A DNA stretch of 64,000 nucleotides, taken from contig NZ_QHKL01000009.1 in assembly GCF_003947415.1 (NCBI RefSeq), positions 62,001 to 126,000 of the forward strand. The letters run 5' to 3'. Positions within the stretch are counted from its first letter, which is position 1; every line of letters begins with the position of its first letter. The notes beneath the pieces were generated by a model that did no database searches, was not told where the DNA came from, and saw only the letters and a program-made list of their open reading frames with translations. The position numbers and the translations under genes are program-made. Below are positions 7,760-15,093 of this stretch, piece after piece. The stretch is from Amycolatopsis sp. WAC 01376. Lineage in GTDB: Bacteria > Actinomycetota > Actinomycetes > Mycobacteriales > Pseudonocardiaceae.

Positions 7760-8998
7760 CTACTCGCCCGCCATGGCCTTCCGGCGCTGGTGACCGACGA
7801 CGAACGACGCCACGATGATCAGGAAGACGACCAGCGTGATGATCCAGCCCGTCACCCCGAACGGGTCTTCGGCCGCGGCCGCGGCGCCACTGTTCGAAGC
7901 GCCGTCGGCGTTCGGCACGGCGTTGGCCGGATCCGCTTCCACCGCGGCCGCCGGCCGGTATTCGATGCGCCCCACCGATTCGGCCTTGGCCTCGCGCAGC
8001 GCGATGCCGTAATCGAGGAGCTTCGCGGCCTGTTCGGTGACCCGCGTCGGGCGTTGCTCGGCGCGAAGCATCACGACCCCGACCCGGTGACCGTTCCGGA
8101 CCGCGCTGCCGGCGTAGGTGTGGCGCGCGTCGTCGGTGAATCCGGTCTTTCCGCCGGTGAATCCGGGATAGCTACCGAGGAGTTTGTTGTCGTTGTAAAT
8201 CGTGATGACCGGTTTTCCCGCGGTGGGCGGGATTTCGAAACTCTTCGTCTTGACCACCTTGGCGAATTCGGGGTTCTTCATCGCGTGGTGGAAGATCAGG
8301 CTCATGTCGTAGGCGGAGGTCGACATGCCGGGGCCGTCGAGTCCGGACGGTGTCGCGGCCCGGGTGTCCGTGGCGCCGATGCGGGTGGCCAGCGCGTTCA
8401 TCTTCGCGAGGGTCGCGTCCACGCCGCCGAGCACGGTGGAGAGCGCGTGCGCCGCGTCGTTCCCCGAGTGCATCAGCAGTCCGTGCAGCAGCTGGTCCAC
8501 TGTGTACTGACCGGCCGCGGCGATGCCCATGCAGGTGCACTCCTGCTCGGCGTCCTCCTTGGTCGGCACGACGACCTTGTTCGGCGGCAGTTCGGTGACC
8601 ACCACGAGCCCGAGCAGGACCTTGATCAGCGACGCCGGCCGCTGACGGGCGTGCGGGTCCTTCGCGGCGATGACGTCGCCGGTTTCGAGGTCCTGCAGCA
8701 CCCAGGACGCGGCGGTGCTTCCCTCGGGCGGGTTCAGCGCGCGCTTCGGCAGCACGACCCCGCATTCGGCCATCCGGTCGCCCCCCACCGGGACCGGCGG
8801 GACCGGCAACGGCTCCGGCGCGGCCTCCCCGGGGCGCGGTTTCTCGGAGGTGTCGATCGGCGCGGGAGGCGTCGTCTTGTTCGCGCACGGCTGCGCCTGG
8901 GCTGGTGGCTTCGGAGCCGCAGTGGCCACCGGCGTCACCGCGAGGGCGAGCACACCGGAAACGAGGACCATGAGCGACCGGGAGATAGCGCTGTGCAC
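7760..8998 (-). CDS. D-alanyl-D-alanine carboxypeptidase, S11 family
   Basis: A penicillin-binding serine carboxypeptidase that trims the terminal D-Ala from peptidoglycan stem peptides. From GTG 8998 it has 412 residues: a signal peptide ending near VATAAP, a Pro-rich linker, a catalytic domain with SLIK (SxxK), HSGND (SxN) and GGKTGFTD (KTG), and a C-terminal membrane helix (GWIITLVVFLIIVASFVVGH) followed by basic residues. That gives anchoring at both ends or at the C-terminus after processing. I chose GTG 8998 because TACATT lies 6 bases upstream. ATG at 9031 or 9043 is possible, but would nearly abut the divergent gene. Gene pairing with a SCO4848-like protein is typical of actinomycetes. 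Confidence 0.9.
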   Translation of the reverse strand: MHSAISRSLMVLVSGVLALAVTPVATAAPKPPAQAQPCANKTTPPAPIDTSEKPRPGEAAPEPLPVPPVPVGGDRMAECGVVLPKRALNPPEGSTAASWVLQDLETGDVIAAKDPHARQRPASLIKVLLGLVVVTELPPNKVVVPTKEDAEQECTCMGIAAAGQYTVDQLLHGLLMHSGNDAAHALSTVLGGVDATLAKMNALATRIGATDTRAATPSGLDGPGMSTSAYDMSLIFHHAMKNPEFAKVVKTKSFEIPPTAGKPVITIYNDNKLLGSYPGFTGGKTGFTDDARHTYAGSAVRNGHRVGVVMLRAEQRPTRVTEQAAKLLDYGIALREAKAESVGRIEYRPAAAVEADPANAVPNADGASNSGAAAAAEDPFGVTGWIITLVVFLIIVASFVVGHQRRKAMAGE

Positions 8999-9004
8999 CC
9001 GAGC

Positions 9005-9034
9005 AATGTAGCGTCGCCGGGCTCGCTGCATACT
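9005..9034. promoter_or_regulatory. Back-to-back -10 elements of the divergent dac/SCO4848-like pair
   Basis: On the minus strand TACATT (9005-9010) is 6 bases from GTG 8998. On the plus strand CATACT (9029-9034) is 7 bases from ATG 9042. Neither gene has a clear Shine-Dalgarno sequence, so both transcripts may be leaderless. The plus-strand hexamer is a weaker match. Confidence 0.45.
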
Positions 9035-9041
9035 CAGGGGC

Positions 9042-9296
9042 ATGCGCATTTCGCGAGGTACTTCGATGTTCCTGCTGGGTTTCGGCGTGTGGTCGTGGAT
9101 CATCTGGATCACGTTCGCCAAGAATCTCTGGGACAGCGACCGCGCCTGGGCCGCAGACGGCTCGCCGACCGCCTACTTCATCGTGCACGCGGTGCTGACG
9201 GTCGTCTCGTTCGTGCTCGGCACCATCATCGGCCTGATCGGTCTGCGCACGCTTCGTGGCGCCAAGTCACGGGACGCGGAAAAGGCTGACGCCTGA
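9042..9296 (+). CDS. SCO4848-family small membrane protein
   Basis: An 84-residue protein with two membrane helices (about 8-25, SMFLLGFGVWSWIIWITF, and 45-68, YFIVHAVLTVVSFVLGTIIG) separated by a short loop containing KNLWDSDRAW, and a charged C-terminus. It matches, from memory, the conserved actinobacterial family typified by S. coelicolor SCO4848, next to the D,D-carboxypeptidase SCO4847. That conserved pairing suggests a link to the cell envelope, but no function has been assigned. ATG 9042 is used; ATG 9066 with GAGG upstream is an alternative start that would remove the first eight residues. Confidence 0.8.
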   Translation: MRISRGTSMFLLGFGVWSWIIWITFAKNLWDSDRAWAADGSPTAYFIVHAVLTVVSFVLGTIIGLIGLRTLRGAKSRDAEKADA

Positions 9297-9375
9297 TCGG
9301 GTTTGTCGTCCTTTTGACGGTGGTGGGCCCGGCGTCGGCTCCCTAACGTTCACCTCACCGAATCATGGAGGCTGA

Positions 9376-10788
9376 ATGTCCCGGATCAGACGTCTGCTCG
9401 TCCCCGCGCTCGTCGCGGCGGCGGCCGGAAGCGTGTTCGCGGCCCCGTCGGCGAGTGCCGCGCCCGCGCCGCAGTGCGACACCGCGAGCGCGCCGTTCAA
9501 CTACGTGGTGCTCTACGACCCGCGCACCCCGGAGCGCAAGGTCGACGCCGAGCTGCGCGCCAAATGTGGCGAGAAGGTCGCGTACTACCCGGAGATCGGG
9601 GTCGCGGTCGCGACCTCGCGCAACGCCGACTTCCAGGCGAAGATCGGCGTCTTCCGCGCCTACTCGGGCGGCCGTGACGTGGCGTTCCCGCCGGCGGCCT
9701 CGGCCAGGTCGACCCGCTCCGCCGTGGTCGACACCAAGGAGAACGAAGAGACCACCAGCGTCGCCGTCGAAGAGGACCTGTCGGCCCAGCAGTGGGACAT
9801 GCGGGCGATCCAGGCTCCCGAAGCGAACAAGGTCTCCGGTGGCAGCCGCTCGGTGACCGTCGGCGTGCTGGACTCGGGCATCGAGCCCACCCACCCCGGG
9901 CTGAAGGACGCTCTGGACCCGAAGACGTCCGCGGGTTGCAACTCCGGCGCGCCCGACACCACTCCCGCCGCCTGGGCCCCGACGAACTCCGACCACGGCA
10001 CGCACGTCGCCGGGACGATCGCGGGCAAGGACACCGCGCGCGGCTTCACGGGCGTCGCGCCCGGCGTCAAGCTGGCGTCGGTGAAGGTCGTGAACGACGA
10101 CGGCCTGATCCTTCCCGAGGCCGCGGTGTGCGGGTTCATGTGGGCCGCGAAGCACCGCTTCCCGGTGACGAACAACAGCTACTACATCGACCCGGGCATG
10201 TTCTACTGCACGAAGGAGCCGGGCGACGCGGCCGCGTTCGAGGCCGTCCGCCGCGCGGTGACCTACTCGACCGGTCGTGGCGTGCTGAACGTCGCCGCCG
10301 CCGGAAACAGCGGCTTCGACCCGGACAAGCAGACCACCGACCCGAACCGCCCCCACCCGATCGACGAGAGCTGCGGCATCCTGCCCAAGGCCATCGACGG
10401 CGTCGTCAACGTCTCGGCCATCGGCTACGCGGGCACGAAGTCGTCGTACAGCAACTACGGTGACGACGTTTCGGTCACCGCCCCCGCCGCCGGGCTCGCC
10501 CTGCTGCCGCCCGCCGGCCAGGGTGTGGGCTGCCCGCTGTCGACGATCTTCAACGGTGCCTACGGCGCCAAGTGCGGCACGTCGATGGCGTCTCCGCACG
10601 CCGCCGGTGTCGCCGCGCTGCTGGCGTCCCGCTACCGCCACGCTCCGCCGCGGCTGCTGACCTGGCTGCTGGAGCACCAGGCCGACGCGGTCGAGTGCGG
10701 CACCGCCGCACCGGTCTGTGAAGGCCCGGCGAAGGACAACTCGTACTACGGGCACGGCCGCGTCAACGCTCTGGACGCGGTGAAGTAG
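9376..10788 (+). CDS. Secreted subtilisin-like serine protease (S8)
   Basis: A 470-residue exported protease. Residues 1-29 are a signal peptide (ending SASAA). Residues 30 to about 140 resemble an I9-type propeptide that folds and inhibits the enzyme until cleaved. The catalytic domain carries Asp166 (VLDSGIE), His207 (DHGTHVAGT), oxyanion Asn311 (AAAGNSG) and Ser403 (GTSMASPH). Several paired cysteines suit an extracellular location. The ATG start follows GGAGG at 9367-9371 or so with normal spacing. A strong hairpin terminator ends the transcript. The substrate is unknown; nutrient scavenging or developmental processing are both plausible. Confidence 0.95.
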   Translation: MSRIRRLLVPALVAAAAGSVFAAPSASAAPAPQCDTASAPFNYVVLYDPRTPERKVDAELRAKCGEKVAYYPEIGVAVATSRNADFQAKIGVFRAYSGGRDVAFPPAASARSTRSAVVDTKENEETTSVAVEEDLSAQQWDMRAIQAPEANKVSGGSRSVTVGVLDSGIEPTHPGLKDALDPKTSAGCNSGAPDTTPAAWAPTNSDHGTHVAGTIAGKDTARGFTGVAPGVKLASVKVVNDDGLILPEAAVCGFMWAAKHRFPVTNNSYYIDPGMFYCTKEPGDAAAFEAVRRAVTYSTGRGVLNVAAAGNSGFDPDKQTTDPNRPHPIDESCGILPKAIDGVVNVSAIGYAGTKSSYSNYGDDVSVTAPAAGLALLPPAGQGVGCPLSTIFNGAYGAKCGTSMASPHAAGVAALLASRYRHAPPRLLTWLLEHQADAVECGTAAPVCEGPAKDNSYYGHGRVNALDAVK

Positions 10789-10801
10789 ATCTTTTCGTTC
10801 G

Positions 10802-10836
10802 CCGGGGCCCGTCCGCGTTTCGCGGGCGGGCCCCGG
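10802..10836. terminator. Bidirectional intrinsic-type hairpin
   Basis: A 16-bp GC-rich stem (10802-10817 with 10821-10836, one G-T pair) with a 3-base loop. It lies between the subtilisin stop and the convergent stop at 10837, directly abutting the latter. Confidence 0.8.
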
Positions 10837-11754
10837 TCATTCAGTCCCTCGTACGTCAGCGACGAATCCGAAGCGCTGGCCGTTCTGTGGTGCCGTTCCC
10901 TTCAACCGCAGGACGGTGTCTCTGCCTTCACGCGAGCGTTCTATCTCTGTCGTGGGCAGAGGCTTCACCTTCAGCGCCGCATCGTCTTTGAAGTTGCGGA
11001 AAGTCACCTTGAATTCGAACTCGGCGACCGTAGTGGTGAACGAGGTGTCGAAAGCCTCGGGCCGGAGCCCCTTCATGAGGTCGGCCGAGTATTTCGGCCA
11101 ATGCCATTCCGCGGTGACCATGTCCCCTTCCTCGACGGTGCGGCCGAGATGGACGTAGACCGTTAGTTTCGGTTCACCTAGTTCGGTGTCCGACCACCTC
11201 GAAGTCGTGGGAACGCGTATTCCCGATTGCGGGTCGGAAGCGGTGGCGTGGACGAAGTCATACGTCACCCTTCGCTTCTCGCGGTTGGTGTACTTGGTGG
11301 CGCCGTAACAAACCGAGGTGAAGGTGAGGTACCGGAGGTGATGACCAGCCGACTTGGCCATCGTCACTTCTCGGCGAATCCAGGTGTCGCCGTTTTCGTC
11401 GATCCATGTGTCCTGCTCCCAGCGGCGAATGCCCACCGGCGTCGTTTTGGGTAAGTCCGGCAGGTAGGAATGAAGAAGCTGCTCAGTTCTGGTCAAGCGA
11501 TCGCGCAGATTGCGGGTGGCGGAGAACGAAACCAGCGCGGCCGTAACGAACAGGACGGCGGCCGCTGTAGCGAAGGTCGTGCGCAACCAGGCGAGCCCAA
11601 GGACCTGGCCGAGTATCCCGATCGTGCTCAAGGCCGCGACCGCGCCTGCGACGACACGGAGGTAGCCGTGGCGGTAGACGAGATCTTCGAGATCTGACAG
11701 CAGTGGCAGGAGCCGACGAGACAGGGTTCTGCGCAGTTCGGTCGTCGCTTCCAT
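10837..11754 (-). CDS. Two-TM membrane protein with C-terminal domain, unknown
   Basis: A 305-residue protein that I cannot assign. A basic N-terminal amphipathic region (ELRRTLSRRLLPLLSDLEDL) leads into two adjacent membrane helices (about 31-49 and 58-78), so both ends should be cytoplasmic. Residues 100-305 look like an all-beta domain with many aromatic and charged residues (WIDENGDTWIRREVTM, LTVYVHLGRTVEEGDMVTAEWHWPKY). Codon use is less GC-biased than in neighbours, and the gene stands alone, which is compatible with acquisition. A membrane-anchored accessory protein of a conflict or signalling system is a guess that I do not press. Confidence 0.7.
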   Translation of the reverse strand: MEATTELRRTLSRRLLPLLSDLEDLVYRHGYLRVVAGAVAALSTIGILGQVLGLAWLRTTFATAAAVLFVTAALVSFSATRNLRDRLTRTEQLLHSYLPDLPKTTPVGIRRWEQDTWIDENGDTWIRREVTMAKSAGHHLRYLTFTSVCYGATKYTNREKRRVTYDFVHATASDPQSGIRVPTTSRWSDTELGEPKLTVYVHLGRTVEEGDMVTAEWHWPKYSADLMKGLRPEAFDTSFTTTVAEFEFKVTFRNFKDDAALKVKPLPTTEIERSREGRDTVLRLKGTAPQNGQRFGFVADVRGTE

Positions 11755-11894
11755 GGGATCCCCTCGGATGGACCAGCCGATGACCTCTCAGGCTAGCTCG
11801 GTCAGGCATTCACCGGGGTTCGGCACTTTCGCAGGATTCGCGATCGGGTCCCACTGGTTACGTTGTGAACACCTTCGACAGTGGGGAGTTCACG

Positions 11895-13124
11895 ATGTCG
11901 GTGTTCGGTCGGTTGGTTCCCGTGGTGGTGGGGCTGGCGATGCTCCCGCTTGTCAGTGCGCCCGCGGCGGTCGCGGCTCCGGTGGCGCCCTGCAGCGACG
12001 AGCCACGGGAGCTGCCCATCAACGAGTTCACCGACTATCGCGAGATGGTCCGCGAACTCGGCAGGCTCGAGCGCGTGAGCAAGGGGCGGGTGGCCGTCAA
12101 GGAGGTCGGGCGGTCCAACCGCGGGCGGGTGATCCACCAGGCGACCGTCGGGACCGGCCCGAAGGTCTTCGTGGTCTCCAGTGAGATCCACGGGAACGAG
12201 AAGACCGGCACCGACGCGCTGTTGCGCATCCTCGACTACCTCGGCACGTCGGAATCGCGGGACGCCGAGCGGCTGAGGAAGACCATCACCTTCGTCGCGG
12301 TCCCGAAACTGAACCCGGACGGCGCCGAACTCGACCGGCGTGGCAACGACCTGTCGTGGGCAGAAGTCCAGCGGAAGTTCCCGCAACTCAAGGACCGGCC
12401 GCCCGCCTGGAACTACCTCAACGACGTCCTCCAGGGCGACGACTACCGGAAACGGCCGGGATTCGACGTCAACCGCGACTTCAACCCGGACCTGAACTAC
12501 GTCCCGCGCGCGGAGGACTTCCCCGGCGCGCCGGATCAGCCTGGCTGGTTCATCACGCCCGAGGCGCGGGCGCTGCGTTCGGTGTACACCGGGTTGACCG
12601 CTCAGCGGGGGAAGGTCCCCGACGTCTACGTCGACCTGCACCACCAGGGCGCGTGCGTCCGGCAGGAAGGCAGCAACCGGCTCCTCGACGTCGGCATCGA
12701 CTACCCGCCGCTGCCCGACAAGTTCTTCGAGCCTGGCCAGAAGTACGCGAAGTACCGCAATGTGTACACAAAGGACGAATCGCGGCAGCTGGCGATCAGC
12801 GCGTTCAACGGGATGACGTCGCGCGGGTTCGTCGGGGCGCGGTATCCGCACGGCGCCGACCGCGACCTGCCGGGGCAGGCACGGTGCTCGTTCGCCTTGA
12901 ACGGGACTGGAACGGTGCTGTTCGAGGTGCGCGGGCAGACGCAGACGCTGGGGCAGCAGCACCGGGAGCACTTCACGCGTGCCGTGATGGCGGGGCTGTA
13001 CAACATGTTGCGGGACGTGAGCACGGGCGCTGTCGACTACATCGACCCGGAGGCTTTCGACCTGCTGCCCGGGACCGCAGACTCCTCCGCCGGCCACTCG
13101 CTGGACGCGCGCGTGCTTGAGTAG
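11895..13124 (+). CDS. Secreted zinc carboxypeptidase (M14)
   Basis: A 409-residue exported metallocarboxypeptidase-like enzyme. ATG 11895 is chosen because GGGGAG lies 8 bases upstream and the signal peptide (MSVFGRLVPVVVGLAMLPLV, ending AVAAP) starts there; GTG 11865 would add ten residues. Zinc ligands are His99 and Glu102 (EIHGNEKTG) and a His of DLHHQG (249-250). DVNRDFN (191-197) is the substrate-carboxylate pocket and the Glu in VLFEVRGQ is the likely general base. The domain is larger than digestive carboxypeptidases, as is common for actinobacterial M14 proteins of unknown substrate. Confidence 0.9.
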   Translation: MSVFGRLVPVVVGLAMLPLVSAPAAVAAPVAPCSDEPRELPINEFTDYREMVRELGRLERVSKGRVAVKEVGRSNRGRVIHQATVGTGPKVFVVSSEIHGNEKTGTDALLRILDYLGTSESRDAERLRKTITFVAVPKLNPDGAELDRRGNDLSWAEVQRKFPQLKDRPPAWNYLNDVLQGDDYRKRPGFDVNRDFNPDLNYVPRAEDFPGAPDQPGWFITPEARALRSVYTGLTAQRGKVPDVYVDLHHQGACVRQEGSNRLLDVGIDYPPLPDKFFEPGQKYAKYRNVYTKDESRQLAISAFNGMTSRGFVGARYPHGADRDLPGQARCSFALNGTGTVLFEVRGQTQTLGQQHREHFTRAVMAGLYNMLRDVSTGAVDYIDPEAFDLLPGTADSSAGHSLDARVLE

Positions 13125-13136
13125 CTCGCTTTCTGT

Positions 13137-13197
13137 GAAGTACATGATGGCCCCCTTCCTGTACCTAGGCGCAAGGAAGGGGGCCTTCATGTACTTC
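13137..13197. repeat. Palindrome of the TACATGAAGGCCCCCTTCC family
   Basis: A 23-bp stem (13137-13159 with 13175-13197, one mismatch) with a CCTAGG-containing loop. The right arm enters the stop codon of the nuclease-like gene (13196-13198). It is a close sibling of the perfect palindrome at 14246-14314 on the other side of that gene. Confidence 0.9.
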
Positions 13198-14161
13198 AGG
13201 CTGCTGTCGCCAGGTGGATGTCGGGTCCGGGTCTGGCCACGGCCACGTCGTGCGCGGCAGTGAGGGAAGCGAGGACACCGTCGGGGTCGTCTCGAAGCCG
13301 GGAGGGCAGAGTTTGCACGACGACGAGGCCCGCCGCCGCATACCGCGTATTGCGCTCGACGGTTCGTGCATAGTCCGACTTGCGGAAATGAAACTCGAAG
13401 GAGTCGATCTCCCAAACGAGACCGACGTCCTTCCACAACGCGTCGGGACGTCCGATGTAGTTGCCTTGCCGGTCATAGATCGCCGCATTCCAGTGGCTCG
13501 GTGGTATCGGCATGCGCCGGCTGAGGATCCTGGCGCGCGATTCCGCCATGGACCGGAGATCTACCCAGTTCGCGAGCAGGCGCCTCGGTACAGCGGTACC
13601 TCGAAGTGAGCCGTGATCGAGTTCGCGAAGCAGGACCTTCGGAAGGCATCCGCCTTTCTGGACCGCTTCGATCAAAATCGCCTCGACCTGCTCGGCGTCC
13701 CCGAGCCGCCGCGCCGCGTCCGTTGTGGCCCGGATCAGCGGGGCAAGGGGAACGCCGTTTCGGACGACAGGGGACGGCAAGTGGATCGTCCGTTCCATCG
13801 TCACGAAACCGGTGCTGCGGATCTTCCGATCATGCGGGATCAGCAGATGCAGACCGGTGTCCGAGGGCAACGCGGATGTACGCAGTCCGTGCCGCCGACA
13901 GGCTTCGATTCCGGTGAGAACCGCGTCCGCTCCGCCGTGCAGTAGCCCCGCGATCACGAGCTGCTTGCTCGTGGGTTCGTTGTTGTGCAGCAGGATGATG
14001 CCCGGCAGTAAGCGTTGCCAGGGGCCGCCGGGCAGGCAGCGGGTGTAGATCGTCCGGCTGCTCATCTCGAGGCTTTCCAGATCGGAGGCCCGGACGACGC
14101 CGTTGCGACTCCGTTCGTGCAGCAGTTCGGGATGCTGAGCCCATTTCCCCCTCTTGGTCAT
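13196..14161 (-). CDS. AbiEi-type wHTH plus Vsr/DUF559-like nuclease-fold protein
   Basis: A 321-residue protein with two recognisable parts. Residues 1-90 look like the winged-helix of AbiEi-type antitoxins (GVVRASDLESLEMSSRTIYT, then WQRLLPGIILLHNN). Residues 215-290 resemble the Vsr/DUF559 nuclease fold: RPDALWKDVGLVWEIDSFEF supplies the Asp and Glu-x-Asp pattern. Proteins of this architecture are common in many copies in actinomycetes; their function is not settled and a toxin partner is not adjacent. It is bracketed by two related palindromes and its codon use is less GC-biased than in neighbours, suggesting a mobile cassette. Confidence 0.75.
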   Translation of the reverse strand: MTKRGKWAQHPELLHERSRNGVVRASDLESLEMSSRTIYTRCLPGGPWQRLLPGIILLHNNEPTSKQLVIAGLLHGGADAVLTGIEACRRHGLRTSALPSDTGLHLLIPHDRKIRSTGFVTMERTIHLPSPVVRNGVPLAPLIRATTDAARRLGDAEQVEAILIEAVQKGGCLPKVLLRELDHGSLRGTAVPRRLLANWVDLRSMAESRARILSRRMPIPPSHWNAAIYDRQGNYIGRPDALWKDVGLVWEIDSFEFHFRKSDYARTVERNTRYAAAGLVVVQTLPSRLRDDPDGVLASLTAAHDVAVARPGPDIHLATAA

Positions 14162-14245
14162 GAAGCTCAGCGTGGGCCGGAGCAGCCTGTCCCGCCAGAG
14201 CCGATTTGCCGACCTGTGGATAACTGCACCGTTGTGGATAACTCA

Positions 14246-14314
14246 GCTCCAAGTACATGAAGGCCCCCTTCCTTGCGCCTAGCGCAAGGAAGGGGGCCTT
14301 CATGTACTTGGAGC
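14246..14314. repeat. Perfect 33-bp palindrome with CTA loop
   Basis: Arms 14246-14278 and 14282-14314 are exact reverse complements around CTA. The core is TACATGAAGGCCCCC, then TTCCTTGCGC. It lies 8 bases from the sdhB stop and could act as its terminator. Derived copies are at 13137-13197 and, split apart, at 56676-57138. Confidence 0.95.
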
Positions 14315-14322
14315 CAGAAGCG

Positions 14323-15093
14323 TCAGACGCGCTTGAAGAGCAAAGCGCGCTTCACTTCCTGAATGGCCTTCGTCACCTGGATGCCGCGCGGGCAAGCGTC
14401 GGTGCAGTTGAACGTCGTCCGGCAGCGCCAGACACCCTCGGAGTCGTTCAGGATGTCGAGCCGCTCTTCGGCGCCTTCGTCACGCGAGTCGAAGATGAAC
14501 CGGTGCGCGTTGACGATCGCGGCCGGGCCGAAGTACGAGCCGTCGTTCCAGTACACCGGGCACGAGGACGTGCAGCAGGCGCACAGGATGCACTTGGTCG
14601 TGTCGTCGAACCGGTCGCGGTCGGCCTGCGACTGGATCCGCTCGCGCGTGGGCTCGTTCCCGTAGGCGATGAGGTACGGCTTCACGGCCTTGTACGCCTC
14701 GAAGAACGGGTCCATGTCGACGTAAAGGTCCTTGAGCGTGGTCAGACCCTTGATCGGCGCGATGGTGATGGTGGTCTTCTTGCCACCGGTCTCCAGCAGG
14801 TCCTTCATCAGGACCTTGCACGCCAGCCGGTTGATGCCGTTGATCTGCATCGCGTCGGAACCGCAGACGCCGTGCGCGCACGAGCGCCGGAACGAGAACG
14901 TCCCGTCGATGTAGTCCTTCACGTAGAAGAGCAGGTTCAGCAGCCGGTCGGTGCGCTGCGCGGGGACGTCGTAGGACTCCCAGTGCGGCTCGGTGTCGAC
15001 TTCGGGGTTGAACCGGAGGATCTTCAGTGTGACGGTGATCGGCGTGTGGTCGGAGGACACGGCCTCCGACTTCTCGGGGGTGGCCGTGGTCAT
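14323..15093 (-). CDS. sdhB: Succinate dehydrogenase iron-sulphur subunit
   Basis: A 256-residue subunit that carries electrons from the flavoprotein to the quinone site in complex II. The plant-type [2Fe-2S] ligands are in RSCAHGVCGSDAM, with Asp in the fourth motif position as in many SdhB proteins. The [4Fe-4S] motif CILCACCTSSCP and the [3Fe-4S] motif CRTTFNCTDACPRGI follow. The ATG shares a base with the sdhA stop, so translation is coupled. It is the last gene of the operon sdhC-sdhD-sdhA-sdhB; the perfect palindrome beyond its stop probably ends the transcript. Confidence 0.98.
   Translation of the reverse strand: MTTATPEKSEAVSSDHTPITVTLKILRFNPEVDTEPHWESYDVPAQRTDRLLNLLFYVKDYIDGTFSFRRSCAHGVCGSDAMQINGINRLACKVLMKDLLETGGKKTTITIAPIKGLTTLKDLYVDMDPFFEAYKAVKPYLIAYGNEPTRERIQSQADRDRFDDTTKCILCACCTSSCPVYWNDGSYFGPAAIVNAHRFIFDSRDEGAEERLDILNDSEGVWRCRTTFNCTDACPRGIQVTKAIQEVKRALLFKRV

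Noticed and set aside
7586..9289. 567-codon plus-strand frame opposite the D,D-carboxypeptidase
   Set aside because: It has no recognisable domain and has the Arg/Gly/His-rich composition of antisense frames.
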